From: Aphrophora alni
Lineage: Eukaryota; Arthropoda; Insecta; Hemiptera; Aphrophoridae
Reading direction: 5' to 3'
DNA: 64,000 bases
Assembly (NCBI GenBank): GCA_963513935.1
Contig: OY740772.1
Location: forward strand, 9,070,607-9,134,606
Shown: in pieces, positions 55,401 to 62,650 of the stretch
How the letters are laid out: each line of letters starts with the position of its first letter
Position numbering within the stretch: position 1 is the first letter of the stretch
Notes under the pieces: generated by a model
What the model was told of the DNA's origin: nothing
Database searches by the model: none
The model's input: only the letters and a program-made list of their open reading frames with translations
Position numbers and translations under genes: made by a program

Positions 55401-58400
55401 GCTCCTGCTACTGAAGAAGCTTCATCCTCAACTAATCAAGAACCAGCTACTGATTCTGAAACTGGAGCTGATGGAAGCACAGCAGCAAAGACAACTGTCA
55501 GACCTACAAGGTAACTGTTTATAATAAATAGTGGTAGCAATGGTGGCTTGTGAAGCAATTGTTAGATGGACATATCAGTACCTCAGATTCAGACTAACGT
55601 AAGTCACAGTATGCCAACTTATAGGAGAGCATAGAAACTGTAAGAAATGAGCTCTAAGTCTGGCATCAGAGCTAACACTTGAATTAGCCAATAAAAAGTA
55701 TTGATATCATTAAAATAGTATAAACTTAACCCAATTTTAGGTATTTCTTTTTGAATCTACACCTTATGTGGTCAGGACTGGACTTATGTTTTTTGCCTGT
55801 ATATAAAAACGGATTTAGGACTTAAAATTGGACTTACGTTGTAGTGGCTGTACTCATTAAACTAGGCTTAGGACCTTAAGGCACTTAAGGTGTGTTAATA
55901 AAGACAACACAGCAATTATTGTAACAATACTTTTAATAATATTGAAAGAAATCTTTCCAAAAGTGTACATATCAAAGTAATGTTATGGTTTTGAAGGCTG
56001 AAAAAAAAAATCTATAGTTTATAACAAAATTACTAATCTATAGCGGTTGAGTCATCCTCAGGAAAGTTCCCTTCCTTTTCTCCATGTGGAATGTTTTCAA
56101 AAAAGGATCTGTTCACTTCGGGAACCCACTGCAATAATTTTATGAGGTGTCTGTACTTTCATTACTTATCTTTTTTGTGTGTTAATCTTATTGGTGGGAT
56201 TGCCGCCGGCAAAACAATCCCTTGTTCTCTCCACTTCCTTATGAGATCTACAATTTTAAAAGTAATAACTGCAAACTATTGATACTGTAAATAGTTCATT
56301 TATAGCCAACATAGTTTATTAATGAAAAATATATAAAGGTTACAATGTCGCAATGATAGTACTCAAATGTAAAATTTTTTAAATGTGTTTAAGCAACCAT
56401 ATTCTGTACAGACATTTTACTGCTGTCGCATAAGCTCATGTTATTTATAAAAAGATTAACATTATGTCAAAAAGTTAAAACAATGTTTCTGACAGTTTAT
56501 ATACTTTTATGATGTATATTGTTACAGACCCCGCTTGAACATTGGTGGAGGAGCTCGTCCATTACGACCTGGACCAAGGATTAACATCTCACCCAGAGGA
56601 AGAATTGGAGTTGCATCAACTACAGCTGCTTCTACAGCTGCGGCTGAAGACATAGCAACACCTGCACCAGCTGAAGTCAGTGAGCAACCTGAGGCATCAG
56701 AGGTAAACAATGTATAGGTCATAAGAAACAATAATGCATCATTTCATCTAATATCGGCCTCATCAAATTTCACAACGGAGAGATTGAGCTCAACAGGTTA
56801 TCCAGGATATGATATTCCATTGCACCTTCATCATTCTCTAATCATATTTATACTGTTGAGGTCTTTGTTTAGTGAATTTTGTCCATCCATAAAAGAGAGG
56901 GGAAACTTGAGAATTGTTGAGAAAAAGACATTCCTAAAGCAGAAATTGAAGGTTTCTTTTATTATAGAGGAAAACTTCAAAGCATCAACCAACCCACACC
57001 TGGATAGTATTGGAAGTTATTCTACTTGTTATCATTAGTATTAAAAACATTGGTTTACATTTAAACATTAGCAGAAAAAATATAATATATGTTATTCTAC
57101 ATTATATTTAAGTTTAAAATGTTCCAGTTAAAGCAATAAGGATTTTTCACTGATCAGGTAATAAGTCTGCTAACTGCATACTGCCCAGTGAGATACCATT
57201 CAAAAATCATTTGGTTGAACAAGATGTCAGTTGGTTTTGGTTTTATGGAATGGAGCCAGCAGATGGCAGAGATTCAGCATTCTTGCCTTTTGTAAGGCTG
57301 ATTACAAAGTCTTCATGGGTTTTATAAGTAACCTAGAGAGGCATTCTAGTCAGTTCATTTATATATTTAACAATAGATCCTTTTTGATTTGTTGCGAGAA
57401 AGGCCTACATGATCTAGTGATCCAAAAGAAAATAACTGAAAAGTTTTGTACACAATATTTGTATTGTGAAGGTGATTTGGTTGACTATTATTATGTAAGT
57501 AAATATTGACTTTTTGTAGTATAATATTGGGACTGAAATGAACAAAGGATAAGAAGGTAAATAAAAGGAGAGAGAGTATAGTCTTATCTCAGCACAAGCA
57601 GTCTCAGTATGACATCCAGTGTAAAAGTCTTATCATGTCTGACAGACAGGTGGACAGCCAACCAAACCAAATATATACAAGTAAAGAGGCATATTAATGG
57701 TTCAGTGTAAGTATCTTCAAAGAACATCATATAATCAGTGACACCATGCAAGAATGATGGTGATTTCAACATATGACAAGCAGTTGAAATGGTGATCTTC
57801 TTTGATGACCTTGACCTTGCTATTAATGTATGCAGATTAACAAGTTGCACAATCTATTACATCATCACGTAAAGAAAAACTGTCAAAAACCATTTAATGG
57901 CTGCACATTTTCAAATAGTCCATTTTAAAAACAAATCAATTTTTAAGATACATCTCTAGCTTGCTTCAGTTCAGTTCAGACTTGTGAACCATTATATGTG
58001 TTGCACCTTTTTTATGGCTTTGGCATTAGGTTTGTCTTTGGATTGCAATACTCTCTCGTCTTTAATGTAACAGGCATATAACAAGGATGTCAAGCCAAAC
58101 AAAAAACCTCAATGGGTTATTTTTTTTATTTTATTTTTATATATTTTTTTTTACATTTTACATGTAAATTGTAATTTGTTTTCATTTGACACTTACCACA
58201 AATTGGTTTGGATCATAAACCTTCACATTTGATCTATTTTAAGATAACCAATTCTTAAAACGATGTTCATGGTTCATTTCCTTTCTTCGCTACCTCCTGA
58301 AACAGCATTGTTGATAGATCCTAACAAACTTAATTTAATTAAGGAAATTTTTTAAGGAAGTCACTTTATATAGAACACTGTAGTTCATCATAAATTTCTA

Positions 58401-59339
58401 CTTTTCTTTTCATTTGTTGATTCTATCCAGGAAGATTTTTGATTGGATAGTCTTTTCTGTCATTTCACTTAAGTAAATGCATCTTACCAGACTATCTCCT
58501 AATCACAGCTGTTCTACTAGTCTGGCCATTTCAGGACTTGCAAAGGAGTTGATGAACCAACCTTGGCTATCTCTTTTCCTTTTCTTTTTTTAGTAAGGCT
58601 ACAATGTCCCGGTGTTAGTACTACCTTGACTTTTTAACCTGTGCTAATTTTATCAGCTCATCTTTACATTAACCATTTAAAGTAGTTTTAATGTTAGGCG
58701 ACCCCTATACATATGTCTAAGACTGATTTAGAACAAGATATAGCAAGATTGTGCTGAAAGTTTTTCTTTATACAGCATTTTCTTTATGTAAAAAAAAACC
58801 TAAGAGCATAACAAAATAAATTAGTTTAAGAATCTTAGCAATAAATTTTGATATTGTATTTTGTTATCACCAAAATAATTTGTTATTCTTTTGCTACTAA
58901 TATATTTGTATATCTTCACATTTTCCTTCTTCTCTAGCAAAATCAGGAAACAACCACTCCAGCTCCCGGAGCAGCTCTAACTCGACTACGTAACCGACCC
59001 CGCCTTCATGTTACTGGAAAAGCACCAAGGCCTGCCGCTCAAGCACCTCCTGCAAATCGAAGAGCTCTTGTATCCGGTCTTCTCCCGAGACGCCGTCCAG
59101 GTGCAGCAGCCGAACCATCAACAGAAGCTCCTGAAGAGAAACCTGAGGAAGATAAATTAGAAGAAGAAGAAGTTTCAGAAACCGTTCCTACAACAGCTTC
59201 GACAACAGAATCAGCAGCACCTCCAGAAAGCAATTCCAGGCTACCAAACCCTCTGATAGGTGGTAGAAGAAGATTGCCAGGCAGAAGGCCTGGATTATTA
59301 TTGCCTGGTAGGGCAACAAGTCCACCAGCTGAAGAGTAA
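35841..59339 (+). CDS. Secreted Thr/Ser/Pro- and Arg-rich mucin-like protein, 15 coding exons, 1071 aa (gene-level entry)
   Basis: Joined coding exons: 35841-36000, 37125-37310, 38411-38530, 42066-42154, 43439-43611, 44656-45102, 46910-47020, 49623-49825, 51681-51815, 52892-53131, 53519-53910, 54445-54671, 55355-55510, 56528-56702, 58938-59339. All junctions are GT/AG and every phase matches, giving 3216 nt (1071 codons plus TAA). Residues 1-20 form a signal peptide with probable cleavage after SEA. Residues 133-146 hold the only four Cys of the mature chain. Residues 313-327 are an acidic-Tyr stretch. From about residue 330 on, Arg/Gly-rich blocks alternate with Thr/Ser/Pro/Glu blocks (13 Thr at about 685-697, then 6 Pro). 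No enzymatic domain, transmembrane segment after the signal, or chitin-binding domain is visible. I infer an extracellular, probably O-glycosylated matrix or mucin-like protein. I do not recognise the family, so no symbol is given. Small extra exons in the long introns could have been missed. Confidence 0.85.
36001..37124 (+). other. Intron 1 (coding), with inverse family-A copy at 36340-36530
   Basis: Within the intron, CAATCCCGAGGGACCTAGCT, GAATCTACACATTTCT, CATCTTTCTTATTAGGTC and ACTCTTGTTCTCTTC are the reverse-complement landmarks of the 170-bp family-A repeat. Confidence 0.65.
37125..37310 (+). CDS. Coding exon 2: basic Ser/Thr/Lys segment
   Basis: The acceptor is TTTATTTACAG. The exon is 186 nt, phase 1 in and out, so it is symmetrical (residues 54-115). 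It encodes a Lys/Arg-rich polar chain with a KRR cluster (SKRRQTKS) that could be a proprotein-type cleavage site, although this is only a motif match. The donor is GTACGT. Confidence 0.8.
37311..38410 (+). other. Intron 2, with (AT)n and a perfect palindrome
   Basis: (AT)n at 37445-37492, interrupted once by G. 37737-37771 is a perfect hairpin: arms ACAATTTTGTTTGC and GCAAACAAAATTGT with a 7-nt loop. ORFs in this intron are not supported. Confidence 0.7.
38411..38530 (+). CDS. Coding exon 3: four-cysteine module
   Basis: The acceptor is TTGTTTTCAG. The exon is 120 nt, symmetrical in phase 1 (residues 116-155), with donor GTAAAT. The reading frame is open only in the phase required by exons 2 and 4. 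It encodes an acidic/Leu start (ETEYLLLEEDF) followed by CNVCIKPGCPSHICP. The spacing is C-x2-C-x4-C-x4-C, the only cysteines outside the signal peptide. The spacing resembles a zinc knuckle with Cys in place of His. In a secreted protein two disulfides are more likely. It could be a cassette exon. Confidence 0.7.
38531..42065 (+). other. Intron 3, 3.5 kb, LINE debris
   Basis: The largest intron. It contains minus-strand LINE debris at about 39000-39420 and other less AT-rich DNA to about 39960 of unknown nature. The rest is AT-rich without coding signal. Confidence 0.6.
39000..39420 (-). pseudogene. LINE ORF2 C-terminal remnant
   Basis: The minus-strand frame 39225-39031 reads LRVLLHRIGIYHRATVCRLC then GLDEETASHIIYDYE. 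The HRIG...CRLCGLxEETAxHI pattern is the Cys/His tail that follows RNase H in jockey/R1-type LINEs. Upstream, RRVWRQNQQKLDNL and other fragments occur in broken frames. A stretch near 54035-54060 resembles the sequence just past this tail (GAGTTTTAAATAGTCCACT against GAGTTTTAGTAGTCCACT). Confidence 0.6.
42066..42154 (+). CDS. Coding exon 4: acidic segment
   Basis: The acceptor TTTTCACTTTAG enters in phase 1 and the donor ATG|GTAAAT leaves in phase 0. Encodes residues 156-185, an acidic Gly/Glu/Val-rich stretch (ESEGEAGVVGEVHPADIEEE). The exon lies after a 3.5-kb intron that carries LINE debris. Confidence 0.8.
42270..42720 (+). repeat. Family C repeat copy interrupted by a SINE
   Basis: The left part 42270-42460 and right part 42636-42720 together match 33960-34200 in order. 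The interruption is the tRNA-like element at 42470-42629. Confidence 0.55.
42470..42629 (+). mobile_element. tRNA-derived SINE-like insertion
   Basis: The head resembles a tRNA: an A-box-like TCGCTTAGTTGGTAAAG and, 40 nt on, a B-box-like GGGTTCAATTCTTCC. It is followed by a body and an A-rich end (CCCTAAAAAAATTAAAC). Flanks ATAAACAAACAG and TTAAACAAAAACAG look like a decayed target-site duplication. Confidence 0.6.
43380..43419 (+). repeat. Poly(A), 40 bases, in intron 4
   Basis: 40 consecutive A end 19 nt before coding exon 5. It may be the tail of a retroposed element or simple expansion; no SINE body was recognised upstream. Confidence 0.9.
43439..43611 (+). CDS. Coding exon 5: Lys/Glu-rich segment
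   Basis: The acceptor TTTTTCTCCAG sits 19 nt after a run of 40 A. Phase 0 in, phase 2 out (donor GTAACT). Encodes residues 186-242: a Lys/Ser-rich start (AKKSESSSPVKKVERTE) and a more ordered-looking stretch (LELDGESGVKLPDILEGVEM). Confidence 0.85.
43612..44655 (+). other. Intron 5, no other feature seen
   Basis: AT-rich intron. A 61-codon minus-strand ORF at 44044-44229 has no recognisable features. Confidence 0.5.
44656..45102 (+). CDS. Coding exon 6: acidic-tyrosine tract then Thr-rich block
   Basis: 447 nt, symmetrical in phase 2. It begins with a split Ser codon (AG|C). Residues 243-391 include a KR dibasic (EKRQ), an acidic-Tyr tract (DYEYEYVYYYYDEEEE, about 312-327), a Thr/Pro/Ser-rich region (TTVRSQTTARPTTTEA) and an Arg/Gly/Pro block (RGRGRPPAP). 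The Tyr/Asp/Glu tract fits the known preference of tyrosylprotein sulfotransferase, so sulfation is possible. Confidence 0.9.
45103..46909 (+). other. Intron 6, contains Penelope-type end pair
   Basis: Mostly AT-rich DNA of repeat character. 46044-46070 has a decayed CTGAAGATGGACATTTGTTG copy, and 46393-46560 is described separately. Confidence 0.5.
46393..46560. mobile_element. Penelope-like terminal fragments, inverted pair
   Basis: 46393-46497 is the reverse complement of 6240-6352 (AGATATTTCTTGTTGAAACT, CCATATTCAAGGATAAAATA, AATGAGCTACAATTG). 46511-46560 then repeats the same end in the opposite direction (ATTAAAATATTTTGAAAC, AAGCTTTATTGCTTTATTTT). The two copies meet head to head. Confidence 0.65.
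46910..47020 (+). CDS. Coding exon 7: R-Y-Thr module
   Basis: Acceptor TTGTTCCTCAG and donor GTAAGA. The exon is 111 nt, symmetrical in phase 2. The first codon is Arg split AG|A, followed by YTTIERTRPAVTPE, then Thr/Pro/Glu-rich sequence ending GGS plus a split Arg. Confidence 0.85.
47021..49622 (+). other. Intron 7, 2.6 kb
   Basis: A stretch open in phase 2 after a possible acceptor at 47719 was considered as an extra exon and rejected because no good donor keeps the frame. (T)23 lies at 49571-49593, near the exon 8 acceptor. Confidence 0.5.
49623..49825 (+). CDS. Coding exon 8: R-F module, Gln/Ala then Arg/Thr-rich
   Basis: Acceptor TTATTGATTTTAG, phase 2 in (AG|A, Arg), phase 1 out (G|GTAAGA). 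Encodes RFRARQLQQEAAQTQAASA, then FPPRSRSNHNSNP, then VTTQAPLTDTPITRIRGQS (about residues 429-496). The first 19 residues could form a short amphipathic helix. Confidence 0.9.
50576..50681. repeat. Inverted pair of CTGAAGA-hairpin-GAAACA ends
   Basis: The minus-strand copy (50616-50576) reads CTGAAGATGACAACTTTGTT then GTTGAAACATG, with stem GACAA/TTGTT. The plus-strand partner at 50655-50681 is shortened (AACGTTGTTGAAACACG). They face each other across about 40 bp. Confidence 0.6.
50800..51406. mobile_element. pogo/Tigger-like non-autonomous DNA transposon
   Basis: The left end is TA|CAGTTTACTTTCGATAGTTC. The right end, read in reverse, is TA|CAGACTCTTGATCTTCCGAC. Both begin with CAG and are bordered by TA, the target of the Tc1/mariner superfamily. 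Sub-terminal sequences AATCCAACACGCTCGGTAGT and AATCCAGACACTTTTGGTAA are repeated inside both ends, as is usual for Tigger-type elements. 607 bp, no transposase ORF. Confidence 0.6.
51681..51815 (+). CDS. Coding exon 9: Ser/Asp-rich
   Basis: Acceptor TTTTGTTGCAG and donor GTAATC. The exon is 135 nt, symmetrical in phase 1 (residues 497-541). Encodes GSVRRPSLELVDSSSFR followed by a Ser/Asp/Thr-rich stretch. An RRPSL site is a basophilic-kinase-like motif, but its meaning in a secreted protein is doubtful. Confidence 0.85.
51816..52891 (+). other. Intron 9, no feature seen
   Basis: AT-rich and without recognised repeats. The 60-codon Phe/Ile-rich ORF at 52649-52831 is AT-bias, not a gene. Confidence 0.5.
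52892..53131 (+). CDS. Coding exon 10: Arg/Gly start then acidic chain
   Basis: The acceptor is ATTATCTATAAG (weak AAG). 240 nt, symmetrical in phase 1, donor GTAGGT. Residues 542-621: GQGRPGRVRPGPEETL, then Pro/Tyr (VIPPYPE) and Glu/Asp-rich sequence. Confidence 0.85.
53132..53518 (+). other. Intron 10, no feature seen
   Basis: Ordinary AT-rich intron. Confidence 0.6.
53519..53910 (+). CDS. Coding exon 11: poly-Thr / poly-Pro mucin block
   Basis: Acceptor ATGTTGTGTTTCAG, phase 1 in, phase 0 out (CAG|GTACGG). Residues 622-752. It begins with a helix-prone stretch (KAALDLYALLSKTQNEES), then an acidic region, then a Thr run interrupted by VA and P (13 uninterrupted Thr at about 685-697) and six Pro. 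It ends in an Arg/Asn/Gly block (GKSRYRNGNGSRNRFRTS). Thr codons are mixed ACT/ACA/ACC/ACG, which argues for selection at the protein level rather than simple slippage. The minus-strand Val-rich ORF here is a shadow. Confidence 0.9.
53911..54444 (+). other. Intron 11, possible LINE-tail fragment at about 54000-54200
   Basis: About 54035-54060 resembles the flank of the LINE tail at 39.0 kb. Otherwise nothing recognised. Confidence 0.35.
54445..54671 (+). CDS. Coding exon 12: Ser/Thr-rich with Arg clusters
   Basis: The acceptor is TTTTTTTTATTACAG; phase 0 in, phase 2 out (donor GTTGGC, the weakest of the set). Residues 753-827. GFGGRRSKTTPSP is followed by RTTGRTRYRSNSNRAS and a Ser-rich tail (SSASASSGSSTSGFSRPS). 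Confidence 0.85.
54672..55354 (+). other. Intron 12, no feature seen
   Basis: Ordinary AT-rich intron. Confidence 0.6.
55355..55510 (+). CDS. Coding exon 13: R-Y module, Ala/Thr-rich
   Basis: Acceptor TTAATTCTAG and donor GTAACT. 156 nt, symmetrical in phase 2. The split Arg codon (AG|G) is followed by YNLRRRGGARVTTTAAPA, then a Ser/Thr/Glu/Asp-rich chain ending TTVRPTR. The architecture matches exon 7. Confidence 0.9.
55511..56527 (+). other. Intron 13, with an unidentified minus-strand coding-like remnant
   Basis: On the minus strand (about 56270-56040) the sequence reads IVDLIRKWREQGIVLPAAIP, PIRLTHKKDK, then two stops, then KLLQWVPEVNRSFFENIPHG, EKEGNFPEDDSTAID and stop. The composition looks like a real protein C-terminus. 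It may be a retropseudogene or transposon remnant; I do not recognise the family. Confidence 0.4.
56528..56702 (+). CDS. Coding exon 14: R-P module, Gly/Arg-rich then Ala/Thr
   Basis: The acceptor is TATTGTTACAG. The split Arg codon (AG|A) begins RPRLNIGGGARPLRPGPR, then INISPRGRIG, then an Ala/Thr/Ser/Glu-rich stretch to EASE. Phase 0 out, donor GTAAAC. The exon stands out as GC-richer than the introns around it. Confidence 0.9.
56703..58937 (+). other. Intron 14, 2.2 kb, no clear feature
   Basis: AT-rich. Open stretches at 56784-57038, 57231-57509 and 57584-57850 (minus) have no recognisable domains and are not called. Confidence 0.5.
58938..59339 (+). CDS. Coding exon 15: terminal exon, stop TAA
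   Basis: Acceptor TTCTTCTCTAG, phase 0, 133 codons plus TAA at 59337-59339. It contains three basic blocks (LTRLRNRPRLHVTGKAPRP; GLLPRRRPG; GGRRRLPGRRPG) separated by acidic/Thr blocks (EEKPEEDKLEEEE; TVPTTASTTES). It ends RATSPPAEE. The minus-strand ORF over this exon is a shadow. Confidence 0.9.
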   Translation, partial: QNQETTTPAPGAALTRLRNRPRLHVTGKAPRPAAQAPPANRRALVSGLLPRRRPGAAAEPSTEAPEEKPEEDKLEEEEVSETVPTTASTTESAAPPESNSRLPNPLIGGRRRLPGRRPGLLLPGRATSPPAEE

Positions 59340-60821
59340 CTAAAAGACATTCTAAGAATTAGTTTGAATGATAATGTCAGTTTAAGTTAAATTTCAAAAT
59401 TGAATCATGCTCTTGTTAAATTTAATTAGACATGAATTCTCTTGGTACATTCCAGTTAAAAAAAAGAAATTAATTGAATCTTCTTCTTTTGAAATAATAA
59501 TTAAATAGGGTTAGTTTGACATCAAGCAGTGTTTGAATGTGTGTTAAAATGATTATTTGAAGAACTTTAAATTAATGTTGTTTATATTGACAAAATAAGA
59601 TCCAGTAGCTTTTAAAGCGAGTAATACTATTATCCTAAATATATAAGTTATTCTATACAACATTAGTTAGATTGCCAGATAACTTTCATACCTATTATAA
59701 AGGTTTTAAATACAAACTAATTTTAAATTTTTATTACATTTAAAAAAAAAGTCCAAAGCTAACTTCGCTTTGTTTATAATTTATCGAATTCACTAAGGCA
59801 ATACAAATTAAGTACCTAGTAATCAATATTATTTTATAAACTAAACATTGATTTATAAAGTAACTGGCTTTTAAGTTTTATAAATCTTTTCCTCTGTATT
59901 TTTAAAACAAATTTTCAAATATTTGTGAATCAGAATTCATTTTTCAGAGTTGATGGTTACAAAAACACCATCAGTAGCAATGTATGTAGAGTAGTCATAC
60001 ACTAGCTACTGAAAATGTCTAAAAACCTAATTGTGTTATATTATTTTTGGGTTTCTAGGTTTTATTTTCATAACAGTCTTTTTTATTAGGGAGTGGTTGA
60101 TATTATTAAAATAGAAAGAGCATTACGAGAAATCAAAACAATTATGCAGCCTTAATGACCATAACACTTTTGGTGAATCAAATATTTTACAATCTGTAAA
60201 AGTTTTACACTTTAAAAATTAGTCAAATTGGAATTGTAGGTTATAGACGTTTTGTAACAAACAATAATTTAGAGTGCAAAATATGAAACATTATTTTGAG
60301 TTCATTGATTTTTTAAATTGCTCATTTGAAAAGCTAACAAATATTGTTTTATTAAAAAGTACCTCAGCTTAGTTTTAATTACTATTTTTAAGAATATACA
60401 AATCAACCTGTGATTTTGCTCAATTTATTTACATGAAATTGGATATAATACCTTATTTAAAGTACACTTAACAGGAACTCCACAAAAATAACTATTCTTT
60501 TCTGTGAGGCTTTTAGCATTGCATCCCTGTAGTAAGATGTCATTCCCCCTTTCTACCCACCATTTTCATTTAGAATATCCTTGAATCAAACTTACCTGAT
60601 CTTTTGATATATCAGGGGAAGATGTTATCATCCAAGTTCATTAATGCAACATATCTACCCCAAGATTTTTTAAAAATTCAGTCTACTATATCTCAAAAAG
60701 ACTGCATCAAAACCATCAGTTGTTTCTTCATTGGAACCCTCAAGTTCACATTAGTAAAATATTTTACTCTTGTCTGAGAGGTGCTTATTTAATGCACAAT
60801 GATATAATTATTATGATACAG

Positions 60822-60920
60822 GAAGCAGCATAATTCAGTTGGTAGAGTTGAATAGTTATATCGCTGTAGTTCAAACTAGTCAACTGTCAAAGATACGTAG
60901 GTTCAGGTTCAAGTTTGGTT
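60822..60920 (+). mobile_element. tRNA-like SINE head
   Basis: ATAATTCAGTTGGTAGAGTT resembles an A box. About 60 nt on, GTAGGTTCAGGTTCAAGTTT resembles a B box. No intact tRNA cloverleaf or anticodon can be assigned. The end of the element is unclear. Confidence 0.4.
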
Positions 60921-61074
60921 AATGACATTGAGTTTTTCCATCCGTTAAGCTACAATCTTCGTTCAACTGATTTAAAAACATTATACATATTTTCCCTTTT
61001 TTTGAGGTTCGAGGGCTACTACAACCTGTAACAGATCTAATGTGGAAAGGGGCTAGTAAATTCTTTGTTTCCTG

Positions 61075-61145
61075 TGAAAATTTAACCTGCTACTCTCATT
61101 TGCAAATCAAGAGTGGTAATCACTCTGCTAACTCAGAGGGCAGAT
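61075..61145 (-). mobile_element. Degenerate tRNA-like fragment
   Basis: On the minus strand CTGCCCTCTGAGTTAGCAGA (A-box-like) is followed about 40 nt on by AGCAGGTTAAATTTT (decayed B box). Weak; it could be chance. Confidence 0.25.
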
Positions 61146-61776
61146 ATTGCCATCTTATTCAGATTTTCTCCCTAGTCTTATAAGCCACCTTTTGATTATG
61201 TCTATAAAATCTTTTATTGTCTTTCAGCTAATGAAAATGTTTCTTATAATACTGAAAATCGTAGTTATACTGGTCTGTTTTAAGACTAGTAAGGTTGGTT
61301 CAAGATATACAAAAGTGATTATAAACCCACACACTGGCAAATTCATCTGCCCTTTAATTTTCAGCAACTCAATAATCCCTTTACTGTATTTTCTGTTGAT
61401 TAGAAAGAAAATTATTGATAGACATATAAATTTTCAGACACACCACATCATGTGTTTTGTTCCTAAGCCTGAGATCAGGTTAAAGTTACAATTTCATAAG
61501 AACTGGAAGTAGAAATATTAATATAAAAGCAAAAGTAAATTTTTTAGTATTTCAAAAAGCTATGAATGTTAGATATATTTTGCGTTCTTATTACTACTTG
61601 TTTCAAAATACCTCACCTGCTCTTTCACAACTATTAATACATGATTTGAAACCTAACTTTCCCAAACTGGTACAAATAATGACTGTTTGAAACATTTAAA
61701 GCCTATCAGACTTGTTGCATCAAGAATGCACTGTCTTTCTGTAGTCTAGGATAGCAAGAAGAACGGATTTAATAAA

Positions 61777-62111
61777 AATCACAAATATTTATTTTCATGG
61801 GCACACAGTTTGTCTTAAGTTGAAATGTCCTACTTTAGTAATTTGTATTATAAAATATTATGAACAATAACTATTATTTATAAACTAAAATAATAATGAA
61901 TTGTTCGAATGTTGTAGTTATTATTTTAATAGATGTGTTAGTGTTTTTTGTTTATTTTTTTATTATTATTAAGGAATGAATCATTAATATTTTCAATGTG
62001 TGATTGTGCCAACGATATTTGACATCTTTGTAAATACTGTATCAAAAACAATTTGATTTTAAAAAATAACATTAACATAAATATAGCTGATATGTCTTAA
62101 TTTATTTAACC
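61777..62111. other. No gene seen
   Basis: Very AT-rich stretch. Confidence 0.5.
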
Positions 62112-62338
62112 ATAATTAATGAGATAACTTTAACTTTAACTTTATCCAACGCCTTCCGTCCTTGGCAGTTCGGCCATTAGACGACGAGCCTCCCAGTAGC
62201 GTGTTGTGATGTCATCGGGTATGTTCGTGAGGTTGGTGCATGTCATAAGGTGAAGGGCATCCATTCCGGAGGACTGGCAGAGGGGACAGCAGTCATTTGG
62301 GGCCAGGCCGATTCTGTGCCCCAAATAATTAATGAGAT
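62112..62338 (-). mobile_element. 5'-truncated LINE insertion with perfect 14-bp target-site duplication
   Basis: ATAATTAATGAGAT at 62112-62125 is repeated exactly at 62325-62338. Between them lie 199 bp in minus orientation: the last 60 codons of a LINE ORF2, with HRIGLAPNDCCPLCQSSGMD then ALHLMTC (the usual C-x2-C...H...C tail), stop at 62142-62144, then an (AAAGTT)n 3' tail. Truncation, tail and duplication are the marks of target-primed reverse transcription. The perfect duplication suggests a recent event. Confidence 0.9.
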
Positions 62339-62479
62339 GAAAAACAGTTCTATACTCTAAATGAAAAGTCTAGAAATTCTGGGATTTATTCTGGATCAGA
62401 AGCTGTTATGTTCTTCGTTGTTGTTTCAAGGCAAAACATATCTCAGCCACCATCAGCTTACAAAAAAATAAGAGGAAAA

Positions 62480-62650
62480 CTAGATGAAATAAAGACCCCT
62501 AGCTCTTGAATACTCTAATAGTGACAGGCTCAGAAGAGAAAAAGAATTTGATGAAAGAGAGCGATAGAACCCAAGACTACATGAAAAAAGTATAGATCCA
62601 TCTAGTGTCCCTAGGCTTGCCACACCGGTACTAACAATAGTGAGCTCTTC
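62480..62650 (+). repeat. Family A repeat copy
   Basis: AAATAAAGACCCCTAGCTCT, AATACTCTAATAGTGACAGG, CAGAAGAGAAAAAG, ACCCAAGACTACATGAA, TAGATCCATCTAGTGTCCCT, GCTTGCCACA. This is the most complete copy in the window. Confidence 0.7.

Larger units (their letters stand above)
59340..61776 (+). other. Probable 3' UTR and downstream flank of the secreted-protein gene
   Basis: AT-rich, without coding potential. Candidate poly(A) signals are ATTAAA at 59500-59505 and AATAAA at 61771-61776, the first canonical hexamer I found after the stop. I cannot choose between them without transcript data. The distal part holds SINE-like debris at 60.8-61.1 kb. Confidence 0.3.

Noticed and set aside
57150..57220. 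tRNA-like fragment (CTGCTAACTGCATACTGCCC)
   Set aside because: The A-box and B-box similarity is too weak to separate from chance.
59039..59350. Minus-strand 103-codon ORF opposite the terminal exon
   Set aside because: Shadow of the + strand coding exon, caused by its GC-richer, stop-free composition.
61147..61512. 121-codon + strand ORF
   Set aside because: No recognisable domain, no splice or transcript evidence, and AT-biased Ile/Leu/Lys composition in the downstream flank.
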